Assembly: GCA_031268195.1 (NCBI GenBank)
Contig: JAIRXQ010000042.1
Span: forward strand, 1 to 41,270
Direction of reading: 5' to 3'
Origin: Azoarcus sp.
GTDB lineage: Bacteria > Pseudomonadota > Gammaproteobacteria > Burkholderiales > Rhodocyclaceae
Length of the DNA: 41,270 nucleotides
Shown here: one piece after another, positions 29,259 to 37,152 of the stretch
Layout: the number at the start of each line of letters is the position of its first letter
How positions within the stretch are numbered: position 1 is the first letter of the stretch
Notes under the pieces: generated by a model
What the model was told of the DNA's origin: nothing
What the model saw: the letters and a program-made list of their open reading frames with translations, nothing else
The model's database searches: none
Program-made: the position numbers and the translations under genes

Positions 29259-29310
29259 GGCTGCTTTTTTTGTCACGGCTCGTTTGCTGTCAATTCACGA
29301 CTGGAATCCC

Positions 29311-30456
29311 ATGAATCGTTTTTCGCTGACTACTCTTTCCACCGCCCTGGCGGTGTTTGCGTTGGCGGGCTGCTCGTCCGACTCCAACCTGCTCGAATCC
29401 AAGCGCATCGACTACAAAAGCGCCAAACCTTCTTCGACGCTGGAGATTCCGCCCGATCTCACCGCGCCGCGTACCGATGACCGCTACACCGTGCCGGATA
29501 CCGGCGCCTCGCGTAGCGGTGTGGCGACTTACTCCGGCTACAGCGCCGACCGCGCCGCGCAACCGCAGGGCACGCCCGGTGTGCTGGCCATGCCGGACAG
29601 CATGCACATCGAACGCGCGGGTAGCCAGCGCTGGCTGGTCGTTCCCGGCACTGCCGAGGAAATCTGGCCAAAACTGCGCGATTTCTGGCTCGAGCTCGGC
29701 TTCGTCCTCAACATCGATAGCCCGGAAATCGGCGTGATCGAAACCGATTGGCGCGAAAACCGCGCCAATCTGCCGGATGGCGGCTTGCGCAAACTGATGG
29801 GCAAGGTGATCGACGGCATGTACTCCATGCCCGAACGCGACAAGTTCCGGACCCGCATCGAAAAAGGCGCCGACGGCGGTATGGTGGAAATCTACATCAG
29901 CCATCGCGGCATGATGGAGGTCTACCCCAACGAGGCCAAGGATTCCACTGTCTGGCAACCGCGGCCCGCCGACCCCGAACTGGAAGCCGAAATGCTGCGC
30001 CGTCTGATGGTGAGCCTCGGCGCGGACGAAGCGCGCGCCAGGACCGTGCTTGCCGGGGAGACGCAATCGCAATCCGATCGTGCCCAGATGCAGGTCGTCG
30101 AAGGCAAAACGCTGTTGCAGGTCCGTGAGCCTTTTGATCGTGCCTGGCGGCGCGTGGGGCTGGCGTTGGATCGCATCAATTTCACGGTCGAAGATCGTGA
30201 CCGCTCGCAGGGGATTTATTTCGTACGCTACGTCGATCCCGAAAGCGACAATAACCCGCCCAAGAGCGGCGGCTTTCTTTCCAAGCTGCTGTTCTGGCGG
30301 AGCGGCGACAAGGATAAAAACGGCGGTGAATACCGGTTGCACATTGAAAATCGCGGCGACTGGTCGGCGGTTTCCGTGCTGACCCGCGAAGACGCGGTCG
30401 ACGGATCGGACACCGCGCGCAAAATCCTGACGCTTCTGCAAAAGGAATTGCGTTAA
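29311..30456 (+). CDS. bamC: outer membrane assembly lipoprotein BamC
   Basis: Lipoprotein subunit of the BAM complex that inserts beta-barrel proteins into the outer membrane. The ATG at 29311 gives 381 residues with a signal peptide and lipobox ALAGC (Cys near residue 20). The unstructured N-terminal lasso (IDYKSAKPSSTLEIPPDLT) that binds BamD is clear. Two helix-grip domains follow: one with PGTAEEIWPKLRDFWLELGF and IGVIETDWRENRA, the other with LLQVREPFDRAWRRVGLALD. It follows dapA and ends before a strong terminator. Confidence 0.95.
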   Translation: MNRFSLTTLSTALAVFALAGCSSDSNLLESKRIDYKSAKPSSTLEIPPDLTAPRTDDRYTVPDTGASRSGVATYSGYSADRAAQPQGTPGVLAMPDSMHIERAGSQRWLVVPGTAEEIWPKLRDFWLELGFVLNIDSPEIGVIETDWRENRANLPDGGLRKLMGKVIDGMYSMPERDKFRTRIEKGADGGMVEIYISHRGMMEVYPNEAKDSTVWQPRPADPELEAEMLRRLMVSLGADEARARTVLAGETQSQSDRAQMQVVEGKTLLQVREPFDRAWRRVGLALDRINFTVEDRDRSQGIYFVRYVDPESDNNPPKSGGFLSKLLFWRSGDKDKNGGEYRLHIENRGDWSAVSVLTREDAVDGSDTARKILTLLQKELR

Positions 30457-30487
30457 ACGGCGCGCGCGGTCATCCGTGAGCAGCAAC

Positions 30488-30526
30488 AAAAAGAAGAACC
30501 GGCGTTTCCAGCCGGTTCTTCTTTTT
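30488..30526. terminator. bidirectional rho-independent terminator
   Basis: A perfect 16-bp stem: AAAAAGAAGAACCGGC (30488-30503) pairs with GCCGGTTCTTCTTTTT (30511-30526), with a 7-base loop. The A-run and T-run flanks let it act on bamC from the left and on the lipoprotein gene from the right. Confidence 0.92.
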
Positions 30527-30563
30527 GCGAGGGTCTGACTAAAAAATCGTTGTCAATCGCTAC

Positions 30564-30794
30564 TTATCTCGTTTCAGCGGGCGCTTCGGGCGCTGGCGTC
30601 GGCGTGTCGACAGGCGCTTCGGGAGCGGGCGCTTCGACGACAGGGGCTTCAACGACAGGCGCCTCGACGGCGGGTGCTTCGACGGCAGGCGCCTCGACGG
30701 CATCCGTCGCAGGTGCGGCGGCTGGAGCTTCTTCTTTCTGGCAAGCGGAGAGGGCGAGAGCCAAGAGAGAGGCGGTAAGGAGAGAATACTTCAT
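30564..30794 (-). CDS. small lipoprotein with Pro/Ala/Glu repeats
   Basis: A 76-residue protein starting at ATG 30794, eight bases after AAGGA. The signal peptide MKYSLLTASLLALALSAC ends in a lipobox, then QKEEAPAAA. The rest is a low-complexity tail of VEAPA/VEAPV five-residue repeats encoded by 15-base DNA repeats, which may expand or contract. No domain is visible. Such tails often span toward peptidoglycan, but function is unknown. It faces bamC across the shared terminator. Confidence 0.8.
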   Translation of the reverse strand: MKYSLLTASLLALALSACQKEEAPAAAPATDAVEAPAVEAPAVEAPVVEAPVVEAPAPEAPVDTPTPAPEAPAETR

Positions 30795-30805
30795 GTTGCG
30801 TTTCC

Positions 30806-30916
30806 TTATTGGTGGCTGTTGGAAAAGGAGTGAAAGCCTTGAGATCCGACACGATGGCATCTTTTCCACCCGCCGGGACCGTAACGAATGCTTACACGCA
30901 TAGTATAAACATACAT
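30806..30916 (-). CDS. possible 36-residue small protein or leader peptide
   Basis: An ATG at 30916 is preceded by AGGAGG at an ideal four-base spacing. The frame (MYVYTMRVSIRYGPGGWKRC...) runs 36 codons and stops 11 bases before the lipoprotein ATG, so its TAA abuts the lipoprotein's ribosome-binding site. The peptide is basic and has no known domain. Against it, a TATACT sequence inside the frame could instead be the -10 element of the lipoprotein promoter. Confidence 0.3.
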   Translation of the reverse strand: MYVYTMRVSIRYGPGGWKRCHRVGSQGFHSFSNSHQ

Positions 30917-31005
30917 TTTGCCTCCTGCGAGTGTTTGCGGGTAAGAATACGTTTGGAGTCATTACCGTGTTGCAAGAATGACAATGCTTTCACCGTGACG
31001 CGAGT

Positions 31006-32151
31006 TCAGAAGCCTGCTTTGCCATCCGTGACATGCAGGAATCCATCCTTGTGCCAGGCATGGAGAAGGTCAATGAGTCCGGGCGACAATTTCTGTCCGG
31101 CATCGATGCGCCGCCGGTGCGCGAGTGCGGCAAGGGTTTCGCGATCTTCGGCGGCGACGGCAAATGGCTCGCCATTGATATGGAAACCAGCTTCCTCCGA
31201 CCAAAGCAGAAGCGTGCGCGCATCGAGTTTGCCGCCACGGGCTTTGAGCGCATGCACGAACGCGGCGCGCTCGAGCGGCTCATCGGGCGGATCGAAGAAA
31301 ACGCTCGGTTTTGGTTCGGTGAGATAGCCGCCGAGAAAAGCGGCAATATCGGTGCGCGTCCAGCGGATGCCATCGAGCATGCGCGCGACCTGATCGATCA
31401 TCGCCGGGGAGACTTCAGCGGAATTGTCCTGGCGCTTCAGATCGGGGTCGGCATACATGCCTTGCAGGTCGAGATGTTCCGCGAGCCAGTCGAGAAAGCC
31501 GTAGGCCAGCTCCTGCGCCGTGGGCGATTTGAAGCCAACCGAATAGGTCGTGCACTCTCCGAGGGCGATACCGTAGTGCGCCCAGTGCGGCGGCAAATAG
31601 AGCAAATCGCCCGGTTCCAGCACCCAATCATGCACGGCGCTGAAGTCGCGCAACAGCCGCAGGGGCGCGCCCTCGACGAGCGTGTGATCTTGTTGATCCG
31701 CGATCTGCCAGCGCCGCTTGCCGATGCCCTGTAGCAGAAACACGTCGTAGTTGTCGAAATGCGGCCCCACGCCGCCGCCATCGACGGCGTAGCTCACCAT
31801 CAAATCGTCGAGGCGGGCTTGCGGGATGAAATCGAACTGGTGCAGAAGCGCGTCGGCGGCGGGAATCCAGAGGTTCAGCCCTTGCACCAGCACCGTCCAG
31901 GGTTCGCGCTTGCCGCGCAGCTGCGAACGCTTCTGCGGGCCGTGCTCGACCGTGCTCGTCTCCGGCGCGTTTGTCCGGTAGTGGACGAGGCGCGATTCGA
32001 CGTCCGGGTCGCAGGCGAGCTCAAAAATTTCCTCGCGCGTGGCCAGCCCTGTGAAACCGGGCAATGCCTGCCGCACACAAAGAGGTTTTTTTTGCCAATA
32101 TTCCGCGAGGAATTGAGCGGGCGTGATACCACCGAAAAGGTTTGACAGCAT
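31006..32151 (-). CDS. JmjC/cupin ribosomal protein hydroxylase, RoxA (YcfD)-like
   Basis: Predicted iron(II)/2-oxoglutarate oxygenase related to YcfD/RoxA, which hydroxylates an arginine of ribosomal protein L16. I start at ATG 32151 (MLSNLFGGITPAQFLAEYWQ), seven codons inside the open frame, because AGGA lies nine bases before it; this gives 381 residues. The iron-binding triad is visible as HFDNYDVF (His and Asp near residues 129-131) and the His in YLPPHWAHYG near residue 190. The N-terminal block WQKKPLCVRQALPGF is typical. The C-terminal third matches the winged-helix part of the family. Substrate is inferred from homologues. Confidence 0.88.
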   Translation of the reverse strand: MLSNLFGGITPAQFLAEYWQKKPLCVRQALPGFTGLATREEIFELACDPDVESRLVHYRTNAPETSTVEHGPQKRSQLRGKREPWTVLVQGLNLWIPAADALLHQFDFIPQARLDDLMVSYAVDGGGVGPHFDNYDVFLLQGIGKRRWQIADQQDHTLVEGAPLRLLRDFSAVHDWVLEPGDLLYLPPHWAHYGIALGECTTYSVGFKSPTAQELAYGFLDWLAEHLDLQGMYADPDLKRQDNSAEVSPAMIDQVARMLDGIRWTRTDIAAFLGGYLTEPKPSVFFDPPDEPLERAAFVHALKARGGKLDARTLLLWSEEAGFHINGEPFAVAAEDRETLAALAHRRRIDAGQKLSPGLIDLLHAWHKDGFLHVTDGKAGF

Positions 32152-32308
32152 GGAAGATGTTCCTGTAAGCATGTAACAACCATATCCTGATGGGCGATCC
32201 CATTGTCGTCATTGTAATGGGCGCATCGTTGATAAGGGATTGTCTGTATAGCAATATGCGCGAAATTTCCCCAACCTCCAAAGTTTTGCACGATTGGAGT
32301 AACCCAGA

Positions 32309-33775
32309 ATGACCCAGAACAGCGAACCATTACCCGCGAGTGCAGTGCTTCCCGACGACGATGTGCCTGTCGATGAGCATCTGGAGAGCACCGAGGAAGT
32401 GCCCACGCACGGGCATCACATCAATCGGCGCGATCTGGCCATTCTCGTGGCTGATGTCATCATCTTGTGGCTGCTGTATAGATATCTGCCTTACGAACCC
32501 AAAACCAACGCGGGTTTGGCGATTCTCTTTTTCATCGGCGTGCTGTGGCTCACCGAGGCTATTCACATCACCATCACTGCGCTGCTGGTGCCGGTTCTCG
32601 CCGTATCTTTCGGCCTGATGAACACAACCAAATCGCTACAGTCGTTCGCCAATCCGACGATCTTCGTGTTCTTCGGCGGCTTCGCGCTCGCCACGGCGCT
32701 GCATGTGCAGGGCATCGACCGCCTGATCGCCAACCGTTTGCTGCAACTGGCGCGCGGCCACTTCGGCGCGGCGGCGATCATGCTGCTCGTGGCCACGGCC
32801 GCTTTGTCGATGTGGATCAGCAACACTGCGACCGCCGCAATGATGCTCCCGCTCGCGCTGGGCATTCTGAGCAACCTGGATGCTGAAAAAGAGCGCAACA
32901 CCTACGTGTTCATGCTCTTGGGCATCGCCTACGCGGCCAGCATCGGCGGGCTGGGCACGCTCGTCGGCAGCCCCCCGAACCTGATTGCAGCCGGTTATCT
33001 GCGCCAGTCGGGCATGGAATTCACGTTCTCCGACTGGATGAAATACGGTGTGCCGGTGATGCTGGTCATGTTGCCGGCGATGATTGGTGTGCTGTACCTC
33101 GTCTTTCGCCCCAACTTTCACCATCGCATCGAAGTCAAGGCGTACCGTTTCCACTGGACGCGCGCCCGCATCCTCACGCTGTGTATTTTCCTTCTCGCGG
33201 CCGTGAGCTGGATTTTCAGCGACTTCCTGCGCGTCTTCGTCGGCGACGAAAAGCAGTTCGATGCCTATGTTGCCGTGGCCGCTGCCGTGCTCATCGGCCT
33301 CACCGGCGCCGCGACCTGGAAGCAAATCCAGGAAAACACCGAATGGGGGGTGCTCTACCTGTTCGGCGGCGGTCTGGCGCTGTCCGCGATCCTGGGCGAC
33401 TCCGGTGCGAGCAAAGTGTTGGCGGAAGCGGTGAGTGCCGGGCTGGGCGGGTCGTCCTGGATCATCATCATCCTTGCCGTGACCACCTTCATCATCTGCC
33501 TGACCGAATTGTCCAGCAACACCGCTGCCGCAGCGCTGCTGGTACCGCTTTTCGGCCCGGTGGGCGAGGGGCTGGGATTGCCGCAGCACGTCTTGCCGAT
33601 CGTGATCGGCATCGGTGCCTCGCTCGCCTTCATGTTGCCGGTGGCGACACCACCGAACGCCATTGTTTTCGGGACCGGCTACATCTCGCAACGGGAAATG
33701 ATCAAGGCAGGCTTCTGGCTGGTGTTGGTGTCCATCGTGGTCGTCACGTTGTTTGGCTGGCTGGTCTGGATTTGA
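32309..33775 (+). CDS. SLC13/DASS-family anion (dicarboxylate)-sodium symporter
   Basis: A 488-residue membrane protein with about eleven to twelve helices and an acidic cytoplasmic N-terminus of about 40 residues. Both SNT substrate- and sodium-binding motifs are present: SMWISNTATAAMMLP near residue 170 and TELSSNTAAAALLVP near residue 400. Each is followed by its companion loop, GSPPNLIAAG and ATPPNAIVFG. These are diagnostic of the divalent anion/sodium symporter family (succinate, malate, citrate or sulfate). Which anion is carried cannot be told. It lies divergent from the RoxA-like gene and immediately upstream of rlmD. Confidence 0.9.
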   Translation: MTQNSEPLPASAVLPDDDVPVDEHLESTEEVPTHGHHINRRDLAILVADVIILWLLYRYLPYEPKTNAGLAILFFIGVLWLTEAIHITITALLVPVLAVSFGLMNTTKSLQSFANPTIFVFFGGFALATALHVQGIDRLIANRLLQLARGHFGAAAIMLLVATAALSMWISNTATAAMMLPLALGILSNLDAEKERNTYVFMLLGIAYAASIGGLGTLVGSPPNLIAAGYLRQSGMEFTFSDWMKYGVPVMLVMLPAMIGVLYLVFRPNFHHRIEVKAYRFHWTRARILTLCIFLLAAVSWIFSDFLRVFVGDEKQFDAYVAVAAAVLIGLTGAATWKQIQENTEWGVLYLFGGGLALSAILGDSGASKVLAEAVSAGLGGSSWIIIILAVTTFIICLTELSSNTAAAALLVPLFGPVGEGLGLPQHVLPIVIGIGASLAFMLPVATPPNAIVFGTGYISQREMIKAGFWLVLVSIVVVTLFGWLVWI

Positions 33776-33776
33776 T

Positions 33777-35087
33777 TTGACCACCGTCGTCGTCGAATCC
33801 CTCGACCACGAGGCTCGGGGGGTTGCGCATGTTGGGGGTAAAGCCGTCTTCATCGAGGACGCGCTGCCCCGCGAGACGGTCGAATACGAAGTCCTGCGCG
33901 CGCGTCCGAGCTACGAGCAAGCCCGCGCCGTGCGCATCCTGCGCGCCAGTCCGCAAAGGGTGAAGCCGCGCTGCCCACGTTTCGGCGTGTGCGGCGGCTG
34001 CTCACTCCAGCATCTCGACGCGACGGCGCAGGTGGCGGTCAAGCAGCGGGTGATGGAAGATGCCTTCGCGCACATCGCCCGCATCGAGCCGGAAATCGTC
34101 TTCCCCGCAATCAACGCGCCCGCCTGGGGCTACCGCTTTCGCGCCCGTCTCGGCGTGCGCGTCGTGCCGAGCCGGGGCGGTGTGCTGATCGGGTTTCACG
34201 AAAAGCGTTCGAGCCACATCGCCGATCTCGCCGAATGCCCCGTCTTGCCGCCGCATGTCTCGGCGCTGCTGCCGCGTCTGCACGGCCTGATTGCGGCCCT
34301 GTCGATTGCCGATCGGATTCCGCAGATCGAAATCGCGGTGGGCGAATCCGGCGCCACGCTGGTCTTCCGCCATCTGCTGCCGTTTTCCGACACTGACCTG
34401 GAGCGCCTCGCCGCTTTTGGCCAGTCAGCAGGCGTAGATATCTGGCGACAGCCGAACCAGCCCGACAGCGCCCGTCCGCTGGAAGGCACGCGAACCGAAA
34501 AGGAAAGCAGCCTTGCCTACTCGCTGCCCGAATTCGATTTACGCCTGACGTTTCGCCCCACCGACTTCACCCAGGTCAACATCCCCGCCAACCGCGTCCT
34601 GATCCGCCGCGCCATGCAGTTGCTCGATCCACGTCCCGGTGAGCGTATCGTCGATCTCTTCTGTGGCCTGGGCAACTTCACCCTGCCCATCGCCCGGTGT
34701 GGCGCGACGGTGGTCGGCATCGAACTCGCCGATGCGCTGCTCGAACGCGCCACGGCCAACGCCCGCGCCAACGGGTTGGCTGCGCAGGCGCGCTTTCACG
34801 CCGCCGACCTTTTTGAAACCACCGAGGATAGCCTCGCCGCCCTCGGCCCGCTCGACAAGCTCTTGCTCGATCCGTCGCGCGAGGGCGCCATCGCCGTGGT
34901 CAAAGCGATCTCCCCGCGCCAGTCGCCGCCGCGCATCGTCTATGTGTCGTGCAACCCCGCCACGCTGGCGCGCGACGCTGCCGTGTTGGTACGGGAAAAG
35001 GGCTATGCCCTGCGCGGCGCGGGCGTGGTAAACATGTTCCCGCAAACCTCGCACGTGGAGACGGTGGCGCTGTTCGAGCGGAGGTGA
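33777..35087 (+). CDS. rlmD: 23S rRNA (uracil-1939-C5)-methyltransferase RlmD
   Basis: SAM-dependent RNA methyltransferase. A TRAM RNA-binding domain (residues 1-60) is followed by a [4Fe-4S] cluster site, CPRFGVCGGC near residues 67-76 with a fourth cysteine in LAECPVLP. The SAM-binding motif DLFCGLGNFTLPIA and the catalytic cysteine in YVSCNPATLARD near residue 391 complete the enzyme. I take the TTG at 33777 as start (LTTVVVESLDHEARG), just after the transporter stop; the open frame begins at 33753 but adds no family sequence. At 436 residues the length is normal. Confidence 0.93.
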   Translation: MTTVVVESLDHEARGVAHVGGKAVFIEDALPRETVEYEVLRARPSYEQARAVRILRASPQRVKPRCPRFGVCGGCSLQHLDATAQVAVKQRVMEDAFAHIARIEPEIVFPAINAPAWGYRFRARLGVRVVPSRGGVLIGFHEKRSSHIADLAECPVLPPHVSALLPRLHGLIAALSIADRIPQIEIAVGESGATLVFRHLLPFSDTDLERLAAFGQSAGVDIWRQPNQPDSARPLEGTRTEKESSLAYSLPEFDLRLTFRPTDFTQVNIPANRVLIRRAMQLLDPRPGERIVDLFCGLGNFTLPIARCGATVVGIELADALLERATANARANGLAAQARFHAADLFETTEDSLAALGPLDKLLLDPSREGAIAVVKAISPRQSPPRIVYVSCNPATLARDAAVLVREKGYALRGAGVVNMFPQTSHVETVALFERR

Positions 35088-35137
35088 GAACGCGGGCCAT
35101 GCTCCGCCTGAATGCTATACTGCGCGCCCGTTCGAAA

Positions 35138-35176
35138 GGAGGGCGGAGCGGTTGAATGCACTGGCCTCGAAAGCCG
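35138..35176 (+). pseudogene. tRNA-Ser(CGA)-like fragment
   Basis: GGAGGGCGGAGCGGTTGAAT followed by the anticodon hairpin CTGGC-CTCGAAA-GCCGT resembles the first half of a serine tRNA with anticodon CGA. The variable arm, the GTTCGAATC T-arm and the 3' acceptor strand are missing. A TATACT (35116-35121) lies at a suitable distance upstream as a -10 element. The segment can also fold as a longer simple hairpin (ATGCA to TGCAT), so the tRNA origin is uncertain. Confidence 0.35.
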
Positions 35177-35275
35177 TTGCATCGCCTCATGAGTGCTGAT
35201 TCATGTGGATTTTGATTGATCGTTTCCGCCGCTTGCGGGAGTGATCGACTCATTCCTTTTGGGGCGGGCGGAATT

Positions 35276-35365
35276 GGAAGCGTGGCCGAGTGGTTTAAGG
35301 CAGTGCTCTTGAAAAGCACCGAGGGGTGAAACCCTCCGTGAGTTCGAATCTCACCGCTTCCGCCA
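35276..35365 (+). tRNA. tRNA-Ser (anticodon TGA)
   Basis: A complete class II tRNA of 90 bases including encoded CCA. The acceptor strands GGAAGCG and CGCTTCC pair fully. The anticodon stem-loop is GTGCT-CTTGAAA-AGCAC with anticodon TGA. A long variable arm (CGAGGGGTGAAACCCTCCG) and a T-arm with GTTCGAATC follow. Its 3' end borders the truncated integrase, marking it as the likely insertion site of the element to the right. Confidence 0.97.
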
Positions 35366-35370
35366 GGTGC

Positions 35371-35400
35371 GAAAACGGCCCCATGTTCGGGGCCGTTTTC
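35371..35400. terminator. terminator after tRNA-Ser
   Basis: GAAAACGGCCCC (35371-35382) and GGGGCCGTTTTC (35389-35400) form a perfect 12-bp stem with a six-base loop. It ends the tRNA transcript and can also act on the integrase strand. Confidence 0.85.
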
Positions 35401-35540
35401 ATTTGGTCGGCTTCACGGTTTCGCCTACCCGACGATAGACCTTCTCGGTTATCTCCTGCTCGGTGTGGCCCAGCAGCTTGCTGGCGTGTTCGAGGTCCAT
35501 TTCCGACGCGGCCTTGGGCCGGATGTCGCGGAAACAGGTC
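35399..35540 (-). pseudogene. C-terminal stub of a phage tyrosine recombinase (integrase)
   Basis: The minus strand encodes about 46 residues ending in a TGA at 35399: FRDIRPKAASEMDLEHASKL, then LGHTEQEITEKVYRR and VGETVKPTK. These are the last catalytic elements of a tyrosine recombinase: the second arginine (DIR), the LLGHT histidine block and the nucleophile tyrosine in KVYRR. Everything upstream is gone; near 35537 the sequence switches to a phage structural gene on the other strand. The stub lies directly beside a tRNA gene, as element integrases do. It cannot be functional. Confidence 0.85.
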
Positions 35541-36218
35541 GGCGCCTGGCACTGGCACGACACGGACGGCGTGTTCGAGTCCTGCGCTGTGGTGGCCGAG
35601 GGCGGCGAGGACGCGCTTTATTGCGTGATTCGCCGCACGATCAATGGCAGCAGCATGCGCTACGTCGAGCGCATGGTGTCGCGCCAATTCAGCGATCAGG
35701 CTGATGCCTTCTTTGTCGATTGTGGCGCTACCTACTCTGGCATGCCGGCCGACGTTATCAGCGCCCTGGACCACCTCGAAGGCAAAACCGTCAGCATCCT
35801 GGCCGATGGCGCAGTACATCCGCAGCGCGTCGTCACGGACGGCAGCATCACACTGGACACCGAAGCCAGCACGATACACATCGGCCTGCCCATCGAGGCC
35901 GACCTGCAAACCCTGCCGCTCGTCGTGCAGCTACGGGACGGCAGTTTTGGGCAGGGGCGGTTCAAGAACGTGAATAAGGTGTGGCTGCGCGTCTATCGGT
36001 CCTTGGGCGTTTTCGTGGGGCCTGACGACAGCGAACTGGTCGAGGCCAAGCAGCGCACCACGGAGAACTACGGCGTGCCGCCAGCCTTGAAGAGCGAGGA
36101 AATTCAGCTGGTGCTCACCCCCTCGTGGGCGGACAGCGGGCAAATCTTCGTACGGCAGTCTGACCCATTGCCGCTCACGGTGGTGAGTATGGCCGCGGAA
36201 GTGGCGCTCGGGGGTTAG
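35538..36218 (+). pseudogene. C-terminal part of a phage virion (tail-associated) protein
   Basis: An open stretch of 226 codons (VGAWHWHDTDGVFESCAVVA onward) that resembles the C-terminal part of a podovirus-type tail or head-tail protein, with EGGEDALYCVIRRTINGSSM and RYVERM as the recognisable segment and a natural-looking end (PLPLTVVSMAAEVALGG). The frame continues upstream to 35463, but that part is antisense to the integrase stub, so the true N-terminus has been lost by the rearrangement. I cannot name the exact virion protein. Confidence 0.65.
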
Positions 36219-36347
36219 CGCCACTGACTTGGCATCCCGCATCGTTACCTTGATTCGGCGCGAAGCGGACATTTCCCCGCGAACAATTGCTTTGGCTTCT
36301 TTCAGGCTTTGCACCAAGTCATCCAAGCAATGCTTGTTCCATCTCAT
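36219..36347 (-). pseudogene. truncated XRE/NadS-like antitoxin or regulator (N-terminal stub)
   Basis: An ATG at 36347 follows AAGGAG and opens MRWNKHCLDDLVQSLKEAKA, then IVRGEMSASRRIKVTMRDAKSVA. This matches the N-terminal arm of small antitoxin-type regulators, which continue into a helix-turn-helix. Here the helix-turn-helix is missing: after about 42 residues the frame enters the antisense strand of the phage virion gene. It starts eight bases after the higA-like stop and would be a third gene of that operon. Confidence 0.5.
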
Positions 36348-36354
36348 AGCTCCT

Positions 36355-36663
36355 TCACATTTCGGGCTGAGCCGCAGCAGGTTTCATGGACAGACGCAGG
36401 CCAAGCGCCTGGACGACTTTCACCACTGTTGCAAGGCGCGGATTGCCGTCACCCGAGAGTGCCTTGTCCAGCCCTTGGCGAGTCATGCCGACGTCGCGGG
36501 CAAGTTGGCTCAAATTCCGGGCGCGGGCCACGTCGCCGAGTGCTGCCGCGATCAGCGCCGGAGTGCCATCTTCCATTACGGCATCGAGATATTCCGCAAT
36601 ATCGTCCTCGGTCTTGAGGTAGTCCGCCGTGTCGTAGCGGCTGAATTTAACGTCCATCGTCAT
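36355..36663 (-). CDS. HigA-type addiction module antidote
   Basis: Antitoxin of 102 residues. The ATG at 36663 overlaps the toxin stop by four bases, so I prefer it over the earlier opening at 36738. It begins MTMDVKFSRYDTADYLKTED. A DDIAEYLDAVMEDGTPALIA block, typical of the addiction-module antidote family, precedes a helix-turn-helix (LSQLARDVGMTRQGLDKALS). It should bind and neutralise the upstream RelE-like toxin and repress the operon. The pair appears intact. Confidence 0.88.
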   Translation of the reverse strand: MTMDVKFSRYDTADYLKTEDDIAEYLDAVMEDGTPALIAAALGDVARARNLSQLARDVGMTRQGLDKALSGDGNPRLATVVKVVQALGLRLSMKPAAAQPEM

Positions 36664-36965
36664 CACTCCTTCCACTGCGCTGCAATGGCCTTTGCCAAGG
36701 CTATATCCCGATCCTGACTGCCCTTGTCGCCTCCACACAGCAGCAGCACCACAACGGGGCCGCGCCGCATGAAATAGACGCGGTAGCTGGGGCCGTAGTC
36801 GATCCTCATTTCCGAGACGCCTTCGCCTACCTGCTTCACGTCACCGGGGTTGCCGACGCTCAAGCGTCGGATGCGGGTTTCGATCCTCGCGCGGGCCTGC
36901 CGATCCCGTAAGGCGGTAAACCAGCGGTCGAAAAGGTCTGTCTTGATGAGTTCGATTATACGCAA
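36663..36965 (-). CDS. RelE/HigB-like toxin (phage Gp49-like family)
   Basis: Predicted mRNA-interfering toxin of about 100 residues. The family pattern is strong: FTALRDRQARARIETRIRRL, NPGDVKQVGEGVSEMRIDYG and YRVYFMRRGPVVVLLLCGGD. The open frame could start at 36995, but that TTG is part of the TTGACA promoter box. The next in-frame TTG is 36965, immediately after the -10 box, so translation may be leaderless or use a rarer codon just downstream. The toxin precedes its antitoxin, the HigBA order. Confidence 0.85.
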   Translation of the reverse strand: MRIIELIKTDLFDRWFTALRDRQARARIETRIRRLSVGNPGDVKQVGEGVSEMRIDYGPSYRVYFMRRGPVVVLLLCGGDKGSQDRDIALAKAIAAQWKE

Positions 36966-36995
36966 ACTATAGTTTCTATCTGGCGGACTTGTCAA
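36966..36995 (-). promoter_or_regulatory. promoter of the HigBA-like operon
   Basis: On the minus strand, TTGACA (36995-36990) and TATAGT (36971-36966) are separated by 18 bases. The predicted transcript begins at about the toxin start codon. Confidence 0.7.
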
Positions 36996-37152
36996 TGATG
37001 CGCCGAGGCGGATAGCGCAAAGCGCCTTTTTCCTCGCCGCGTCAGCGGCGGGGCTTGTGTAGCCGCAATCGCAATTTGCGATGCACCGACCGGGGTGCGC
37101 GTATTCGGGGGGGTGCGCAGTACCTTGCGGCCATCACTCCCGGAGTTACGCC

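Noticed and set aside
35931-36218. Remainder of a minus-strand frame (from 36347) across the phage virion gene.
   Set aside because: Only the first 42 residues look like a regulator; the rest is antisense to the phage gene.
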